DNA of 64,000 bases from Rufibacter glacialis (GCF_008271745.1 NZ_VKKZ01000010.1:587677-651676), one strand, 5' to 3'; counted from the stretch's first letter, positions 50,436-59,772 are shown. The notes: generated from the letters alone by a model not told the origin. Made by a program: numbers and translations.

Positions 50436-52937
50436 TTATTCCCCCGCTTTGGCGTCATCATTCCGGATGGATCGCTTGCGGCGCGGCTGCTGGTTCATCT
50501 CCATTTTCCCGAAACGGTACGAGAAGCTCACCCGCACGTTGCGGTTGTAGTTCTGGTTCAGCGTAGTCTGCCGGAAGTAATCATTGGCCAGTTCAGATTT
50601 GAAGGAGATGGTCTTGCTGAAGGGATTGTCTATGCCCAGGCTCACGCTGCCTTTCTTTTTCCAGAGTTCCTTGCGGACGCTGAAACTGGAGTAATAATAA
50701 CCGGAGAATTTCCCTTGGATGGTAGGCCTTGGAGAACTGAACGACCCGAAGAACTGCGCTGCCAGCCCTTTCCCGAAGTCATAGCCGGAGTTTACGTTCA
50801 CGTTGTACTGCATGGCAGAATTGCTTTGGATCGTGCTCCGGAGGGAGATATAGTTCAGGTTGAAAGACCCACCAACGTTCCACTTGGGCACGGGCTTGGT
50901 GTTCCCTGAGAGGCTAAGCCCGTAGGTGGCATTTCTGCCGATGTTGAGGTACGTGGTGTAGGAAACACCGGGCTGCTCCCATGTCTCGTCTAGGACATCA
51001 TCTTCTCCCACAATGCTCCGGAAAGACTCAATGGCGTTGTTGGTCTGTCTCCAGTACAAAGACACGTTGATGGAACTGGTCTTGAAGTAATTACTATACC
51101 CCAGTTCATATGCGTGGGATAACTCAGGTTCCAGCTCTGGGTTACCAAAAGCTACGTTCTTCGCATCAATGATATTCACGTACGGGTTCAGGTACCAGAT
51201 CTGCGGCCGCTGGATGCGTTGCGTGTACCCTACCCTGAAGGTCTGGCTTTTAAAGGTTCGGGAGATAAGGATATTGGGGATGAAGTTGTAGTAATTGTCA
51301 GTGAACGGGTCTTGGTAGGGTTGTATGTATTGGCCGTCAATGTTGGTATACTCAAAACGTGCTCCTGATTTAACGTTGTAGTTCTTGCGCAATTTGAACC
51401 CATAAGAAGCATAGGTGGAATACACATCCTGGTCATAGCTGAACTCATTGGGGCGTAATTCTTCGGCCTGGGTGGACAATCGTAACCTGCGATACATGGC
51501 GTCACTTTCGGCGTGGCGCAGAATGCCCTTGGTACCCACCTCTAACTGAGTTTTGTTCTGGAACGGGTGCACGTAATCCACCTGAAACGTCATCTCTCGG
51601 TTCATACCTTCATTGGTATTGCGCAGCAGCGTGTCCAGGAAGTAGTCCCGGTTCAGGTAGATGTCCTGGTCGGTGGTGCTGTTGTTAAAACCTTTGTTCC
51701 ATTGGGCCAGCACAGATAGCTCTTGCTGGGGTTTGAAGATGTGGGTATACCCCATGTTCATGTCAACAGAGGCATTTTTGTTTTTGCCCCGGCTGTTATT
51801 TTCGATCTCCTGCAGGGGGGTACTGGCGCTTTGGGTAAGGGACTGCTGAATTCCCTGATTTCTGTGATTCCCTTGGTAAAAATTGATACCCGCGTTGATG
51901 CTGTTAGAGGAATCAATATCTGCATCAAAGCCTACCTGACCGTACAGGCCGCCACCGCGCCGTTTAGATTCGCCTAACTGTTCCAAGAAAGTATCATAGT
52001 TTTCTAGATTGGGAAGGCTTTTGGTGGAGCGGTTCAGCTCACTCTCGTTTTTGTTGTTGTACTGCTGGTGCGTGCCCATGCTGGCGTTGAAGCCTACTTT
52101 GCCACGGCGCACATTCACGTTGCCGTTGCCGTTGGAGCTGCGGGAACCCACTGAGGTGCTCACGCTCCCGTTCACGCCATACAGGGTGTTCTTCTTGGTG
52201 ATGATGTTGATGATACCGGCGGTGCCTTCAGCGTCATATTTGGCGGAGGGGCTGGTGATCACCTCTACCGTTTTGATCATATCTGAAGGAATCTGCTTCA
52301 AAGCATCTGCCACGCTGTTGGCCATGATGCTGGAGGGTTTGTTGTTGATGAGCACCCGCACGTTAGAAGACCCGCGTAACTGTACGTTCCCGTCTAGGTC
52401 TACCGTAAGGGAAGGCACCTTCTTGAGCACATCTGAGGCGTTGCCGCCAATGTTGGTGATGTCCTGGTCCGCGTTGTAGACCATGCGGTCAACCTTGTCT
52501 TCCACCAGCGGCTTCTGGCCCACCACGGTTACTTCCTTTAGTTTATTTTGGATGGGTTTGAGCACGATCCGGCCTAATTCCACCTCGGGGTCTTTCTCAG
52601 AGACCGTGAAAGTGGATCGGGTAAAAGTCTCATAGCCAATAAAACTCACCGTCATGGAGTACGTGCCCATGGCTACCTTAGACAAGGTAAACCGGCCCCG
52701 GTCATCAGTGACAGTGCCGTCAACGGGTTTGCCGGTGGCCGCGCTAATGAGAGAGATAGTTGCAAACTCCACTGGCTTGCTGGTAGAGGAATCAGTGACT
52801 ATCCCGGTGATCTTGCCGGAGCCACGTTGAATGCTTCCGGTTGGGACAACGGAAGAAGATGGGGGAGCAGGAGCCTGGGCTCGCAGAGAAAATGCGGTGG
52901 CCACGCAAAGCAGGGCTGTTAAGAAAGGGTAACGCAT
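50436..52937 (-). CDS. Outer membrane beta-barrel protein, paralogue 2
   Basis: An 833-residue outer membrane protein with the same layout as paralogue 1: signal peptide (about 1-20, ending LRAQA), a Pro/Ser linker, a regulatory-like domain (GKITGIVTDSSTSKPVEFATISL, about 43-120), a plug (about 130-255, ending SAKYDAEGTAGIINIITKK) and a barrel up to SFSYRFGKMEM. The C-terminus is basic and ends in SIRNDDAKAGE. Sequence is closer to paralogue 3 than to paralogue 1 by eye in the plug and tail. It has its own terminator and an upstream gap of over 300 bases, so it is probably its own unit. Ligand unknown. Confidence 0.9.
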   Translation of the reverse strand: MRYPFLTALLCVATAFSLRAQAPAPPSSSVVPTGSIQRGSGKITGIVTDSSTSKPVEFATISLISAATGKPVDGTVTDDRGRFTLSKVAMGTYSMTVSFIGYETFTRSTFTVSEKDPEVELGRIVLKPIQNKLKEVTVVGQKPLVEDKVDRMVYNADQDITNIGGNASDVLKKVPSLTVDLDGNVQLRGSSNVRVLINNKPSSIMANSVADALKQIPSDMIKTVEVITSPSAKYDAEGTAGIINIITKKNTLYGVNGSVSTSVGSRSSNGNGNVNVRRGKVGFNASMGTHQQYNNKNESELNRSTKSLPNLENYDTFLEQLGESKRRGGGLYGQVGFDADIDSSNSINAGINFYQGNHRNQGIQQSLTQSASTPLQEIENNSRGKNKNASVDMNMGYTHIFKPQQELSVLAQWNKGFNNSTTDQDIYLNRDYFLDTLLRNTNEGMNREMTFQVDYVHPFQNKTQLEVGTKGILRHAESDAMYRRLRLSTQAEELRPNEFSYDQDVYSTYASYGFKLRKNYNVKSGARFEYTNIDGQYIQPYQDPFTDNYYNFIPNILISRTFKSQTFRVGYTQRIQRPQIWYLNPYVNIIDAKNVAFGNPELEPELSHAYELGYSNYFKTSSINVSLYWRQTNNAIESFRSIVGEDDVLDETWEQPGVSYTTYLNIGRNATYGLSLSGNTKPVPKWNVGGSFNLNYISLRSTIQSNSAMQYNVNVNSGYDFGKGLAAQFFGSFSSPRPTIQGKFSGYYYSSFSVRKELWKKKGSVSLGIDNPFSKTISFKSELANDYFRQTTLNQNYNRNVRVSFSYRFGKMEMNQQPRRKRSIRNDDAKAGE

Positions 52938-53268
52938 GTAGAGGGTTTATAGGAGGTAGAATAAAAGGTTAGATTAAAGATTGAAGGGAGGCGAATTGAT
53001 AAATTATTTTATAAAATGTACTGCTGTAAACGGGTGAAAAAGCATAGGTAATTAGGCACAGAGAAGCTGGCTGAAAAGAAGAAAGAATGGGCCTTCTGGG
53101 CAAAACAGGTAAGCATAAGACCTCTGCCATCCCATTACCTTCGCCTCATAGACACGCATAAAAGGGAAAAGTTGCTTTTAGGAGGGTCGTTTTCTTATTT
53201 TGGACTTGTTTACCTAAAAGTAAGACAAAAACAGCAGTTCCTGGTAAGTGTTTCCAACATTAAATGGC
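52938..53268. other. Intergenic region upstream of paralogue 2
   Basis: A 331-base gap, AT-rich near 52990-53020. A stretch at 53175-53220 (CTTTTAGG ... CCTAAAAG) has PAL36-like outer arms with a longer interior, perhaps a diverged copy. No gene seen. Confidence 0.45.
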
Positions 53269-54189
53269 TTACTTCTCGCGCTGTACTAACACGTTCATGC
53301 CCATGCCTGCCGCCGGTATTTTTTGCCATTTAGATTGACTGGCGTCTTTATGAAAAGCAGTCTGTAAACCAGGCATAGCCGCCGGAATTGAGAGGCTCGT
53401 GGAATGGGTTTTAGGTCGGCAGTCAATCCATTCCAGCGAGATGACAAAATCCTGTTCCACGTAAATATCATACGGTTCCAGGTCTACCTGTATCCAGCCT
53501 GTTTTCCGGTTTTTCACGGTCACGTAGATGTCTTTTGGGAGTAGGTTTTGGTGGGGTCTGCCATTCTTGAGGTCATACACATTCAGCCTGAACCGTACCA
53601 GATCATACCTGTTTGATTTCAGGCAGAAATTCAGTTTGCTCAGGAAAGATAACTTTTGGCCGTTGTTGATGTGGATCCCGATCTCCCGCCCCAGATTCGC
53701 CTGTATAGGCCTGGGGTTGATGATAAAGCTATGGGCAAATTTGGAGTTAGGGCCCAACGTGCCGCCCAGTTCCTTTGTAACCCAGTTTTTAGGGCTCACC
53801 TTTACCTCGGCCAAGGCCACAGGTTTAGAGGGTAAGGCCACGGTAACCAGCCCGGTTTTGGTACCCATTGCCAAAAGGTCTTTTACTTTGATCTCCCGCG
53901 CTTCATGCCCTAGCGCCGATATTCTTACCGTCTGCTCCTGGTGGCCCGCCGGAATAGGCAAGGAAAAGGCCCCCTCTTCACTTGAAATGGTTCCTATTGA
54001 CCCGTTCAGGATTCCCACACTAGCATAGGCGATCGGTTCCTCGGTGTCTTGGGCAATCACTCTGCCGGTAATAATTGTCTTTTCAGCAGGAAGACCTTGT
54101 TGGGTTTCAAGCGGGTTTTTAGAAACAGTCTGGAAAGCCGAGGCCTGCAAGACAACCAGCAAGAGGAGGGGGAAAACTTTGTTTTTCAT
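53269..54189 (-). CDS. Secreted carboxypeptidase-regulatory-like domain protein, copy 1
   Basis: A 306-residue exported protein with a signal peptide (about 1-18), a regulatory-like beta domain (ITGRVIAQDTEEPIAYASVGIL, about 40-125) and a C-terminal domain (about 135-300) that I cannot name. The latter shows KELGG, NLGREIGIHINN, KLNFCLKSNRYDLVRFRLNVYDL, GWIQVDLEPYDIYVEQDFVISLEWIDC, including two Cys (in LNFCL and WIDC) conserved in its neighbour. The ending GMGMNVLVQREK is shared almost exactly with the next gene. Both are probably products of a tandem duplication. The location is between two outer membrane paralogues, so the envelope is the likely site of action. Confidence 0.82.
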   Translation of the reverse strand: MKNKVFPLLLLVVLQASAFQTVSKNPLETQQGLPAEKTIITGRVIAQDTEEPIAYASVGILNGSIGTISSEEGAFSLPIPAGHQEQTVRISALGHEAREIKVKDLLAMGTKTGLVTVALPSKPVALAEVKVSPKNWVTKELGGTLGPNSKFAHSFIINPRPIQANLGREIGIHINNGQKLSFLSKLNFCLKSNRYDLVRFRLNVYDLKNGRPHQNLLPKDIYVTVKNRKTGWIQVDLEPYDIYVEQDFVISLEWIDCRPKTHSTSLSIPAAMPGLQTAFHKDASQSKWQKIPAAGMGMNVLVQREK

Positions 54190-54344
54190 ACCGGTAGAGG
54201 AGGGTTTTATAGTTCAATTTTAGATTTCCAGGGGAATAGGAAGGTTACAAAAAATGGGCAATACTGGGGGCAGAGCAATATTTTGCTAAGCTGAAGTATT
54301 TCTTCAACCACTTGGTTGCGTATAGCCACCTGATTAGGCGGGTG

Positions 54345-54379
54345 GTAGTTGGCTTCTTTTCAAAAAACAGAACAGAAAC
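54345..54379. repeat. PAL36 dispersed palindrome, copy 22
   Basis: Left end GTAGTTGGCTTCTTTT, right end AAAACAGAACAGAAAC, downstream of the second secreted protein gene. Confidence 0.5.
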
Positions 54380-54400
54380 CGGTTGGCTTCCTTTGTCGGG

Positions 54401-55312
54401 TTACTTCTCCCGCTGCACCACCACGTTCATGCCCATACCAATTGAAGACATCTTGTCCCAAGTGGCCTGGCTGGCGTCTTTGTAGAAGGTGGTATGGAAA
54501 CCGGGCAGGGAAGCGGCTATGGTCAGGCTATTGTCTTGAGATCTGGGAGCGCAGTCTACCCATTCCAGGGCTATGGCAAAATCCTGGTCTACGTACAGGT
54601 TGTAAGGCTCCAGGTTTACCTGTATCCAACCCTTTTGCTTGTTCTTGACCGTGTGCAAGATGTTGGAAGGAGTGATGTTTTGGGCTGGTTTTCCCTCTTG
54701 CAGGGTATAGATCTTTACCCTAAAGGTTACCTGGTCATATTTGTTGGAGGTGAGGCAGAAGTTGAGTTTGCTGATAAAGGAAACCTTGTCTCTGTTATGG
54801 ATGAAGATGCCTAATTCCCTGCCCAGGTTTTCCTCAATAGGGCGCTGGAACACCCCGAAATTGTGATGGAAAAAGGTGATGGGCCCGGCATTTCCGCCAA
54901 GTTCTTTGGTCTTCCAGGTTTTTGCTTTTACCTGTACCTCGGGCAGCGGCACAGCGGTAGGAACCAACTCTAGTAACAGCGTTTGGGAACCGGTTGTAAG
55001 CAATTCTTCTATTGCCAATTCCCTTGCCTCATATCCAATAGCTGATATTCTCACAATACCACTTTTCTGGTTGGTCGGTAGAGAAAAACGGAAGACCCCC
55101 TTAGCGTTTGAGATAGTGCCTTTCGCTTCCTGTAAAAGACCAATGCTGGCGTAGGCAATGGGTTCTTTGGTCTGGCTATTCTGGATCAAACCAGAGACAG
55201 TGAAACTACTGTCCGTCTGCTTTTTTGCCAAAACCGGGTTTGAAAAAGCAGGGGAGCTTGTCCCGGAATTTTGGAAAAAAAGGAAAGCAAAAGCCAGGCA
55301 GAATTGCTTCAT
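54401..55312 (-). CDS. Secreted carboxypeptidase-regulatory-like domain protein, copy 2
   Basis: A 303-residue paralogue of the preceding gene. It has a signal peptide (about 1-22), a regulatory-like domain (VSGLIQNSQTKEPIAYASIGLLQ, about 39-120) and the same C-terminal domain, with KELGGNAGP, NLGRELGIFIHN, KLNFCLTSNKYDQVTFRVKIYTL, GWIQVNLEPYNLYVDQDFAIALEWVDC and the end SSIGMGMNVVVQREK. The two Cys are kept. A gap of about 210 bases with a PAL36 copy separates it from copy 1, so each may be transcribed alone. Function unknown; the domain pairing suggests a carbohydrate- or protein-binding role, but that is speculative. Confidence 0.82.
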   Translation of the reverse strand: MKQFCLAFAFLFFQNSGTSSPAFSNPVLAKKQTDSSFTVSGLIQNSQTKEPIAYASIGLLQEAKGTISNAKGVFRFSLPTNQKSGIVRISAIGYEARELAIEELLTTGSQTLLLELVPTAVPLPEVQVKAKTWKTKELGGNAGPITFFHHNFGVFQRPIEENLGRELGIFIHNRDKVSFISKLNFCLTSNKYDQVTFRVKIYTLQEGKPAQNITPSNILHTVKNKQKGWIQVNLEPYNLYVDQDFAIALEWVDCAPRSQDNSLTIAASLPGFHTTFYKDASQATWDKMSSIGMGMNVVVQREK

Positions 55313-55535
55313 GATAGGGTGAATTCTTGCACAAGATACCGGGGGTTATCTCATGCAAGAAGAGTTTAGGATAACAGTATAAAATATGAGATAGAAATGA
55401 TTTCGGTCAAGGAACCAGTGTGTGGCCAGTGCCTAGAGCCGGTGTTTTGTCAGAATCAAAATGAAAACGGACTGAATATTGCAATAGTATATATAGCCGA
55501 AATAATTTATTTATATGCCTTTCTATTTAAGCTTT

Positions 55536-55571
55536 GTTGATGACGTTTCTTATTGAAAACAGCCTGAAAAC
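55536..55571. repeat. PAL36 dispersed palindrome, copy 23
   Basis: The right half GAAAACAGCCTGAAAAC fits well; the left half is diverged. Confidence 0.5.
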
Positions 55572-55575
55572 AAAC

Positions 55576-55619
55576 GAAAAAAGAACGCCAAGACGGGTTT
55601 GTCCTGGCGTTCCTTTTTC
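55576..55619 (-). terminator. Terminator of outer membrane paralogue 3
   Basis: A 15-base stem with one mismatch (55576-55590 with 55605-55619), core GAACGCCA, with A and T tracts outside. Confidence 0.85.
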
Positions 55620-55642
55620 TCATGATAGGAGGTGGTTAAGCT

Positions 55643-58225
55643 TTATTGAGCGCTGTTTCCATCACCTTGTTTGGCGTCATCATTTCTGATGGATTTCTTG
55701 CGTTTAGGCGGACCTTGCTGTTGCAACTTTCCAAACCGGTATTCAAAGCTCATTCTGAACCCACGGTTGTACTGGGTCACCAGCGCCGTCGTGCTGAAGG
55801 GGAGACCGGTGCCTTGGTTATAGCCAACAATTCGGTTGTCAAATTTCATGGCTTTCCTGAACGGGTTGTCCATGCCCAGGCTAATGGCTCCTTTCTTCTC
55901 AAACAGCTCTTTCTTGATGGCCAGGTTATGGTAAGAGAAAGCAGAGTTATGGCCTTGTAAGGAGATTCGGTCAGAGTTGAAACCGCCGGAGAATTGGGCG
56001 CTCACCCCTTTGCCAAAGGTATAGCCGGAGCTTACGTTGATGTTGTACATCATGCCTGAGTTAGAGGCAATGGGTGCGTTCAATTCCACGTAGTACAGGT
56101 TCACGTTTCCGTTCACGTTCCAGGCAGGAACCGGCTTGGTGGAGCCTGACAAGGTAATGCCATACGTCTTGTTTTTGGCGATGTTGTTGAACGTGACATA
56201 GGTGATGTTCTCTTCCACATCAGACACCTGCTCAATGGCGTTGTCGGTGATGCGCATGTAGGCCGAGGCGTTGATAGAAGTAGTCTTGAAGAAGGTGCTG
56301 TAGTTGATCTCGTAAGAATCGGTCAGTTCGGCATCAAGGGTAGGGTTACCATACACGATCAGGTTATCTCCCTGTCTCTGGCGGTAAGGGTTCAGGAAAA
56401 ACAACTGGGGCCGCTGAATCCGCTGGGTGAAAGTGGTGCGAAGCTTCATATTAGGCTTCAAGTCATAGGCCAGCGTGATGTTAGGGATGAAGTTGTCATA
56501 ACTGTTGGAGAAGTCCTGAGAAGGGTCTATAAAATCTCCGGCCACCTTTGTGAATTCATAGCGACCCCCAAATTTCAGGGCAGTTTTCTTGTTCAGGTTG
56601 AAACCATATGACACATAAGAGGCCATTACGTTCTGGTCATAATCGAAATCGCTGTTCAGATCAACTCCATTATACAATGATTCGCTTGAAACGTCACGCA
56701 GGATGGCTTTGGAGCCGATTTCCAACAAGGTGTTTTTGGGCATGGGGTGCGCATAATCTGCCTGGAAGGTCAGTTCCTGGTTTAACCCTTCGTTTTCATT
56801 GAGGGTGATAGAGCGTAGCGGGCCTTCCAGCTCAAACCTGTTTTGGTTGACGGTGTTGTCCTGCTGCGTTTGGCTGTAGAGGGCCAGCAAGGTTAGTTCT
56901 TGCTGTGGTTTCTTGAATTGGTGGGTGTAGTCCAGGTTCAGGTCCATGCTCAGCCGTTGGTTGTTGTTCTTCATAGACAACCTGTATTCGTCCACCAGCC
57001 GCGGGTCGGTGAACCCGGTTCGGGCTTCGTTCTGGTCTGCCTGGGTGAAGCTGGCCAATTGATGGGACCGCATTTTAAAGCTCCCGGTATTGACCCTGAT
57101 GCCAGCTGCCAGGCTGTTCTTCTCGTTAATGTCATACTCCAGGCCTAACTGCCCAAACCCGAACATACCGTCTACGGTGCTGGTACCCAACTGGGAGTTG
57201 GTGTTCTCCACGGTCCTTGCTTTCTCCAGGAACAAGGTATTAGGGTTATCTCCTTCTTCACGGAGTGTTTCGGGATCGTCTTTCAGAATAGCTTGGTTCA
57301 TTTGGGTCATGTTCATGCCCCCTTTGCTGTAGAACCGGTTGGCACCGGCATTCACGTTGATGCCTAGCTTGCCTTGCTTAATGCCTACGTTCGCGTTCCC
57401 GTTGCTGGCTCTGGTGCCACCGGTAAGGGAAACGGAACCAGTCACCCCCTGCAGGGCATTCTTCTTGGTCACGATGTTGATGATACCTGCCGTTCCCTCC
57501 GCGTCATACTTGGCCGAAGGGCTGGTAATCACCTCTACGCTTTTGATTACATCGGCTGGAATCTGCTTCAGGGCATCTGCTACGCTACCCGCCATCACGG
57601 AAGATGGTTTGCCGTTGATGAGCACGCGCACGTTGGAACTTCCGCGCATCTGGATGTTGCCATCCTGGTCTAGGGCAATGGAGGGGACTTTTTGCATCAC
57701 ATCTGCCGCCGTTCCGCCGGTGTTGGTCAGGTCTTTGTCTGCGTTATAGACCAAGCGGTCTACCTTGTCTTCAATCAATGGCTTTTCACCCACCACGGTT
57801 ACTTCCTGCAGTTTGGTTTGGGCGGGGCTCAAGGCTACCTTGTTCAGGTTCACATTCTGGTCTCCTGCGGAAATGGTCACCTGTTTCATCTCCTTGGTTT
57901 CATAGCCAATGAAGCTGATGTTGAGGGTGTAGGAACCGTTGGCCACGCGGTTCAGGGTGAAACGGCCTTTGTCATCGGTGACGGTGCCGTCTACGGTTTT
58001 TCCGATAGTGGCATTGATCAAGGCAATAGTGGCGAACTCAACCGGCTTGGATGATTCTGAGTCCACTACGGTGCCGGTAATTCTTCCGGTTCCCTGGGCC
58101 GCTGGTGCGGCTGGGGCAGTGCTGGTGGGAGCGCCCTGCGGACGTGGGGTATTCACTGGGTTCTGTGCCCATAATGGGGCAGAGGAGGCGCAGCTTAACA
58201 AGGTTAAGAGCAGAAGTTTTTTCAT
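55643..58225 (-). CDS. Outer membrane beta-barrel protein, paralogue 3
   Basis: An 860-residue outer membrane protein. Signal peptide to about 20 (LLLLTLLSCASSAPLWAQ), a Pro/Ala linker, a regulatory-like domain (GRITGTVVDSESSKPVEFATIALI, about 47-125), a plug (LQEVTVVGEKPLIEDKVDRLVYNADKDL... SAKYDAEGTAGIINIVTKK, about 135-260) and a barrel to about 830. The tail is KKKSIRNDDAKQGDGNSAQ-like after FGKLQQQ. It is first in the minus-strand array after a PAS-LuxR regulator gene and has a gap of 513 bases in front, so its promoter could be that regulator's target. Ligand unknown. Confidence 0.9.
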   Translation of the reverse strand: MKKLLLLTLLSCASSAPLWAQNPVNTPRPQGAPTSTAPAAPAAQGTGRITGTVVDSESSKPVEFATIALINATIGKTVDGTVTDDKGRFTLNRVANGSYTLNISFIGYETKEMKQVTISAGDQNVNLNKVALSPAQTKLQEVTVVGEKPLIEDKVDRLVYNADKDLTNTGGTAADVMQKVPSIALDQDGNIQMRGSSNVRVLINGKPSSVMAGSVADALKQIPADVIKSVEVITSPSAKYDAEGTAGIINIVTKKNALQGVTGSVSLTGGTRASNGNANVGIKQGKLGINVNAGANRFYSKGGMNMTQMNQAILKDDPETLREEGDNPNTLFLEKARTVENTNSQLGTSTVDGMFGFGQLGLEYDINEKNSLAAGIRVNTGSFKMRSHQLASFTQADQNEARTGFTDPRLVDEYRLSMKNNNQRLSMDLNLDYTHQFKKPQQELTLLALYSQTQQDNTVNQNRFELEGPLRSITLNENEGLNQELTFQADYAHPMPKNTLLEIGSKAILRDVSSESLYNGVDLNSDFDYDQNVMASYVSYGFNLNKKTALKFGGRYEFTKVAGDFIDPSQDFSNSYDNFIPNITLAYDLKPNMKLRTTFTQRIQRPQLFFLNPYRQRQGDNLIVYGNPTLDAELTDSYEINYSTFFKTTSINASAYMRITDNAIEQVSDVEENITYVTFNNIAKNKTYGITLSGSTKPVPAWNVNGNVNLYYVELNAPIASNSGMMYNINVSSGYTFGKGVSAQFSGGFNSDRISLQGHNSAFSYHNLAIKKELFEKKGAISLGMDNPFRKAMKFDNRIVGYNQGTGLPFSTTALVTQYNRGFRMSFEYRFGKLQQQGPPKRKKSIRNDDAKQGDGNSAQ

Positions 58226-58738
58226 AAAGGTGTTAAAGGGTAGAAGTCTGGCAACTAATTAGAAGAAGGAAGCAAGCTGTGGGGCCTCGGCCGGAATCAA
58301 GCTTCCACAGGGCGCTTCGTATCTATCAAGTTGTTGCATTAGTATGAGCAGGCAGAGGATTATTACAGGAGGCTGCCTAAAAAGGAGAGTTTTAACAAAA
58401 TATTAACTTTCTATATACTTGGAGGGAAGTACTAAGCCTAAGGGTATGAGTGGTTTGTCCCGTAAAAGGCATGAAAAGCGTTGGAAATTCTCCAAGGAAG
58501 TTTTAATGGGTCTTTCCCAAAATGGAGATTGATCTGTTCATCCGCCAGCGCAAGAAAACAGCGGGATTGTTTAACCGGCATTAGAAGCAGGCGCGGGCAA
58601 GGCCATCAGGCATGCCGAGTGCGCTTCTCCATCTTGTTTAGGAGAATTCAGTAGTGAGAAAACCTATTAGCCCAAACAAGCCTTGGGCACAGGGTTAAGG
58701 TTTTCCGGCGGTTTTCAGGAAAAGAGGGATAAAACGGA
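58226..58738. other. Intergenic region between paralogue 3 and the LuxR-type gene
   Basis: A 513-base gap. PAL36 copy 24 sits at its right edge, directly after the regulator gene. The rest must contain the paralogue 3 promoter, but I see no clear box. No gene seen. Confidence 0.5.
58700..58735. repeat. PAL36 dispersed palindrome, copy 24
   Basis: Left end GTTTTCCGGCGGTTTT, right end AAAAGAGGGATAAAAC. It ends 3 bases before the stop codon of the LuxR-type gene (58739-58741). Confidence 0.6.
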
Positions 58739-59503
58739 CTACAGCCAGCCTTCGCGCACGGCCCTGGCCACCAGTTCTGAGGTGGTAGCCGCTCCGGTTT
58801 TGGCCAGGATATTCCTGCGGTGGGTATTGACGGTGTGCTGGCTGATGAAGAGTTTCTCGCCTATCTGGGAGCTGTGGTGACCGGCAATGAGCAAGCCCAG
58901 GATCTCCTTCTCGCGTTTGCTCAGGATTCCCTTGTCTGAGGAGAAAATAGCCTTTACGTTCACGTCCAGGTAAGACGGTTCTCCATCCAAACCAATGAAA
59001 GATAATACAGGCTTCCCGTCTTGTTTCAGGTGCGAGATATCTGTGTGTACCCCCAAGGTGCGTAACACGCCGCTGGTCTCGTCGGTTTGGATAGTGACTA
59101 CCTGCTGAAGGATGCGGAGGTAGTCACCGTTGGTTTTTCTGATCCGGTAGTCATAGCGCACCTTGTACTTGAGGCATTTGCCGGGCGGTAACTGAAGGAA
59201 GAACTGGGTAACGGCATTCTCAAAGTTCAGGAACCAGGGCAAGTCATCTGGGTGCATGTGGTCCATGATGTTGGGAACGTTGAACTCATGGGGCTGGAAG
59301 CCCAGTACCGCGGTGACGTTTTCATGTACGTACTCAATGGCGGCCTCCTGGCAATTGAAGATGTAATAGTAATAATCCCCTACCTGGAAGATATTGAGAA
59401 GCCTTTTATGGATCTCCAGCTCAAACTTGAGCTCTGGCACCGTGCTTTCTTTAGAGATTTGCTTCCATATTTTCTGCGCTTCCTTAAAGGCAAGTAATTC
59501 CAT
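58739..59503 (-). CDS. PAS-LuxR family transcriptional regulator
   Basis: A 254-residue regulator. A PAS fold covers about 45-165 (YYYYIFNCQEAAIEYVHENVTAVLGF, HPDDLPWF, VRYDYRIRKTNGDYLRILQQ, LGVHTDIS), followed by a LuxR-type helix-turn-helix at about 190-254 (LSKREKEILGLLIAGHHSSQIGEKLFISQHTVNTHRRNILAKTGA). There is no receiver domain or membrane segment, so it probably senses a cytoplasmic ligand or redox state. It stands at the head of the outer membrane protein array, all on the same strand; regulation of that array is a reasonable but untested inference. Confidence 0.9.
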   Translation of the reverse strand: MELLAFKEAQKIWKQISKESTVPELKFELEIHKRLLNIFQVGDYYYYIFNCQEAAIEYVHENVTAVLGFQPHEFNVPNIMDHMHPDDLPWFLNFENAVTQFFLQLPPGKCLKYKVRYDYRIRKTNGDYLRILQQVVTIQTDETSGVLRTLGVHTDISHLKQDGKPVLSFIGLDGEPSYLDVNVKAIFSSDKGILSKREKEILGLLIAGHHSSQIGEKLFISQHTVNTHRRNILAKTGAATTSELVARAVREGWL

Positions 59504-59675
59504 TCGTCAGGTAAGGTTAAAACAATAGAATCTGGAACAGGGCTTTTGGGTATTGTATGGAAGATACGCACTTATCAAGAAATACAGCTTTTTGAATGAA
59601 AAAAAGTTTAAAAGTAACATTTTGGTCATGAAGCCGCCTATTGCATGTAGTGAACAAAAGCAGAAGCAGCCGTTG

Positions 59676-59711
59676 GTTTAGCGGCTGTTTTCCTTAGAAT
59701 GGCCCAGAAAC
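59676..59711. repeat. PAL36 dispersed palindrome, copy 25
   Basis: Left end GTTTAGCGGCTGTTTT, right end GAATGGCCCAGAAAC, next to the ferredoxin operon terminator. Confidence 0.6.
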
Positions 59712-59713
59712 GA

Positions 59714-59753
59714 AAAGCCCTGGCCTTTCCTGCAAGGAAAGAACCAGGGCTTT
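59714..59753 (-). terminator. Ferredoxin operon terminator
   Basis: AAAGCCCTGG (59714-59723) pairs with CCAGGGCTTT (59744-59753), with an inner CTTTCC/GGAAAG stem and a TTTT run on the minus strand. Confidence 0.85.
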
Positions 59754-59772
59754 ATAATAAGGTGGTAAAGAC

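Larger units (their letters stand above)
55313..55642. other. Intergenic region between copy 2 and paralogue 3
   Basis: A 330-base gap, AT-rich in its middle part (55440-55540), with PAL36 copy 23 and the terminator of paralogue 3. Confidence 0.55.

Noticed and set aside
47635-58225. Polysaccharide utilisation locus
   Set aside because: The barrels are plug/OMP_b-brl_3-like, but there is no SusD homologue, glycoside hydrolase or dedicated sugar regulator.
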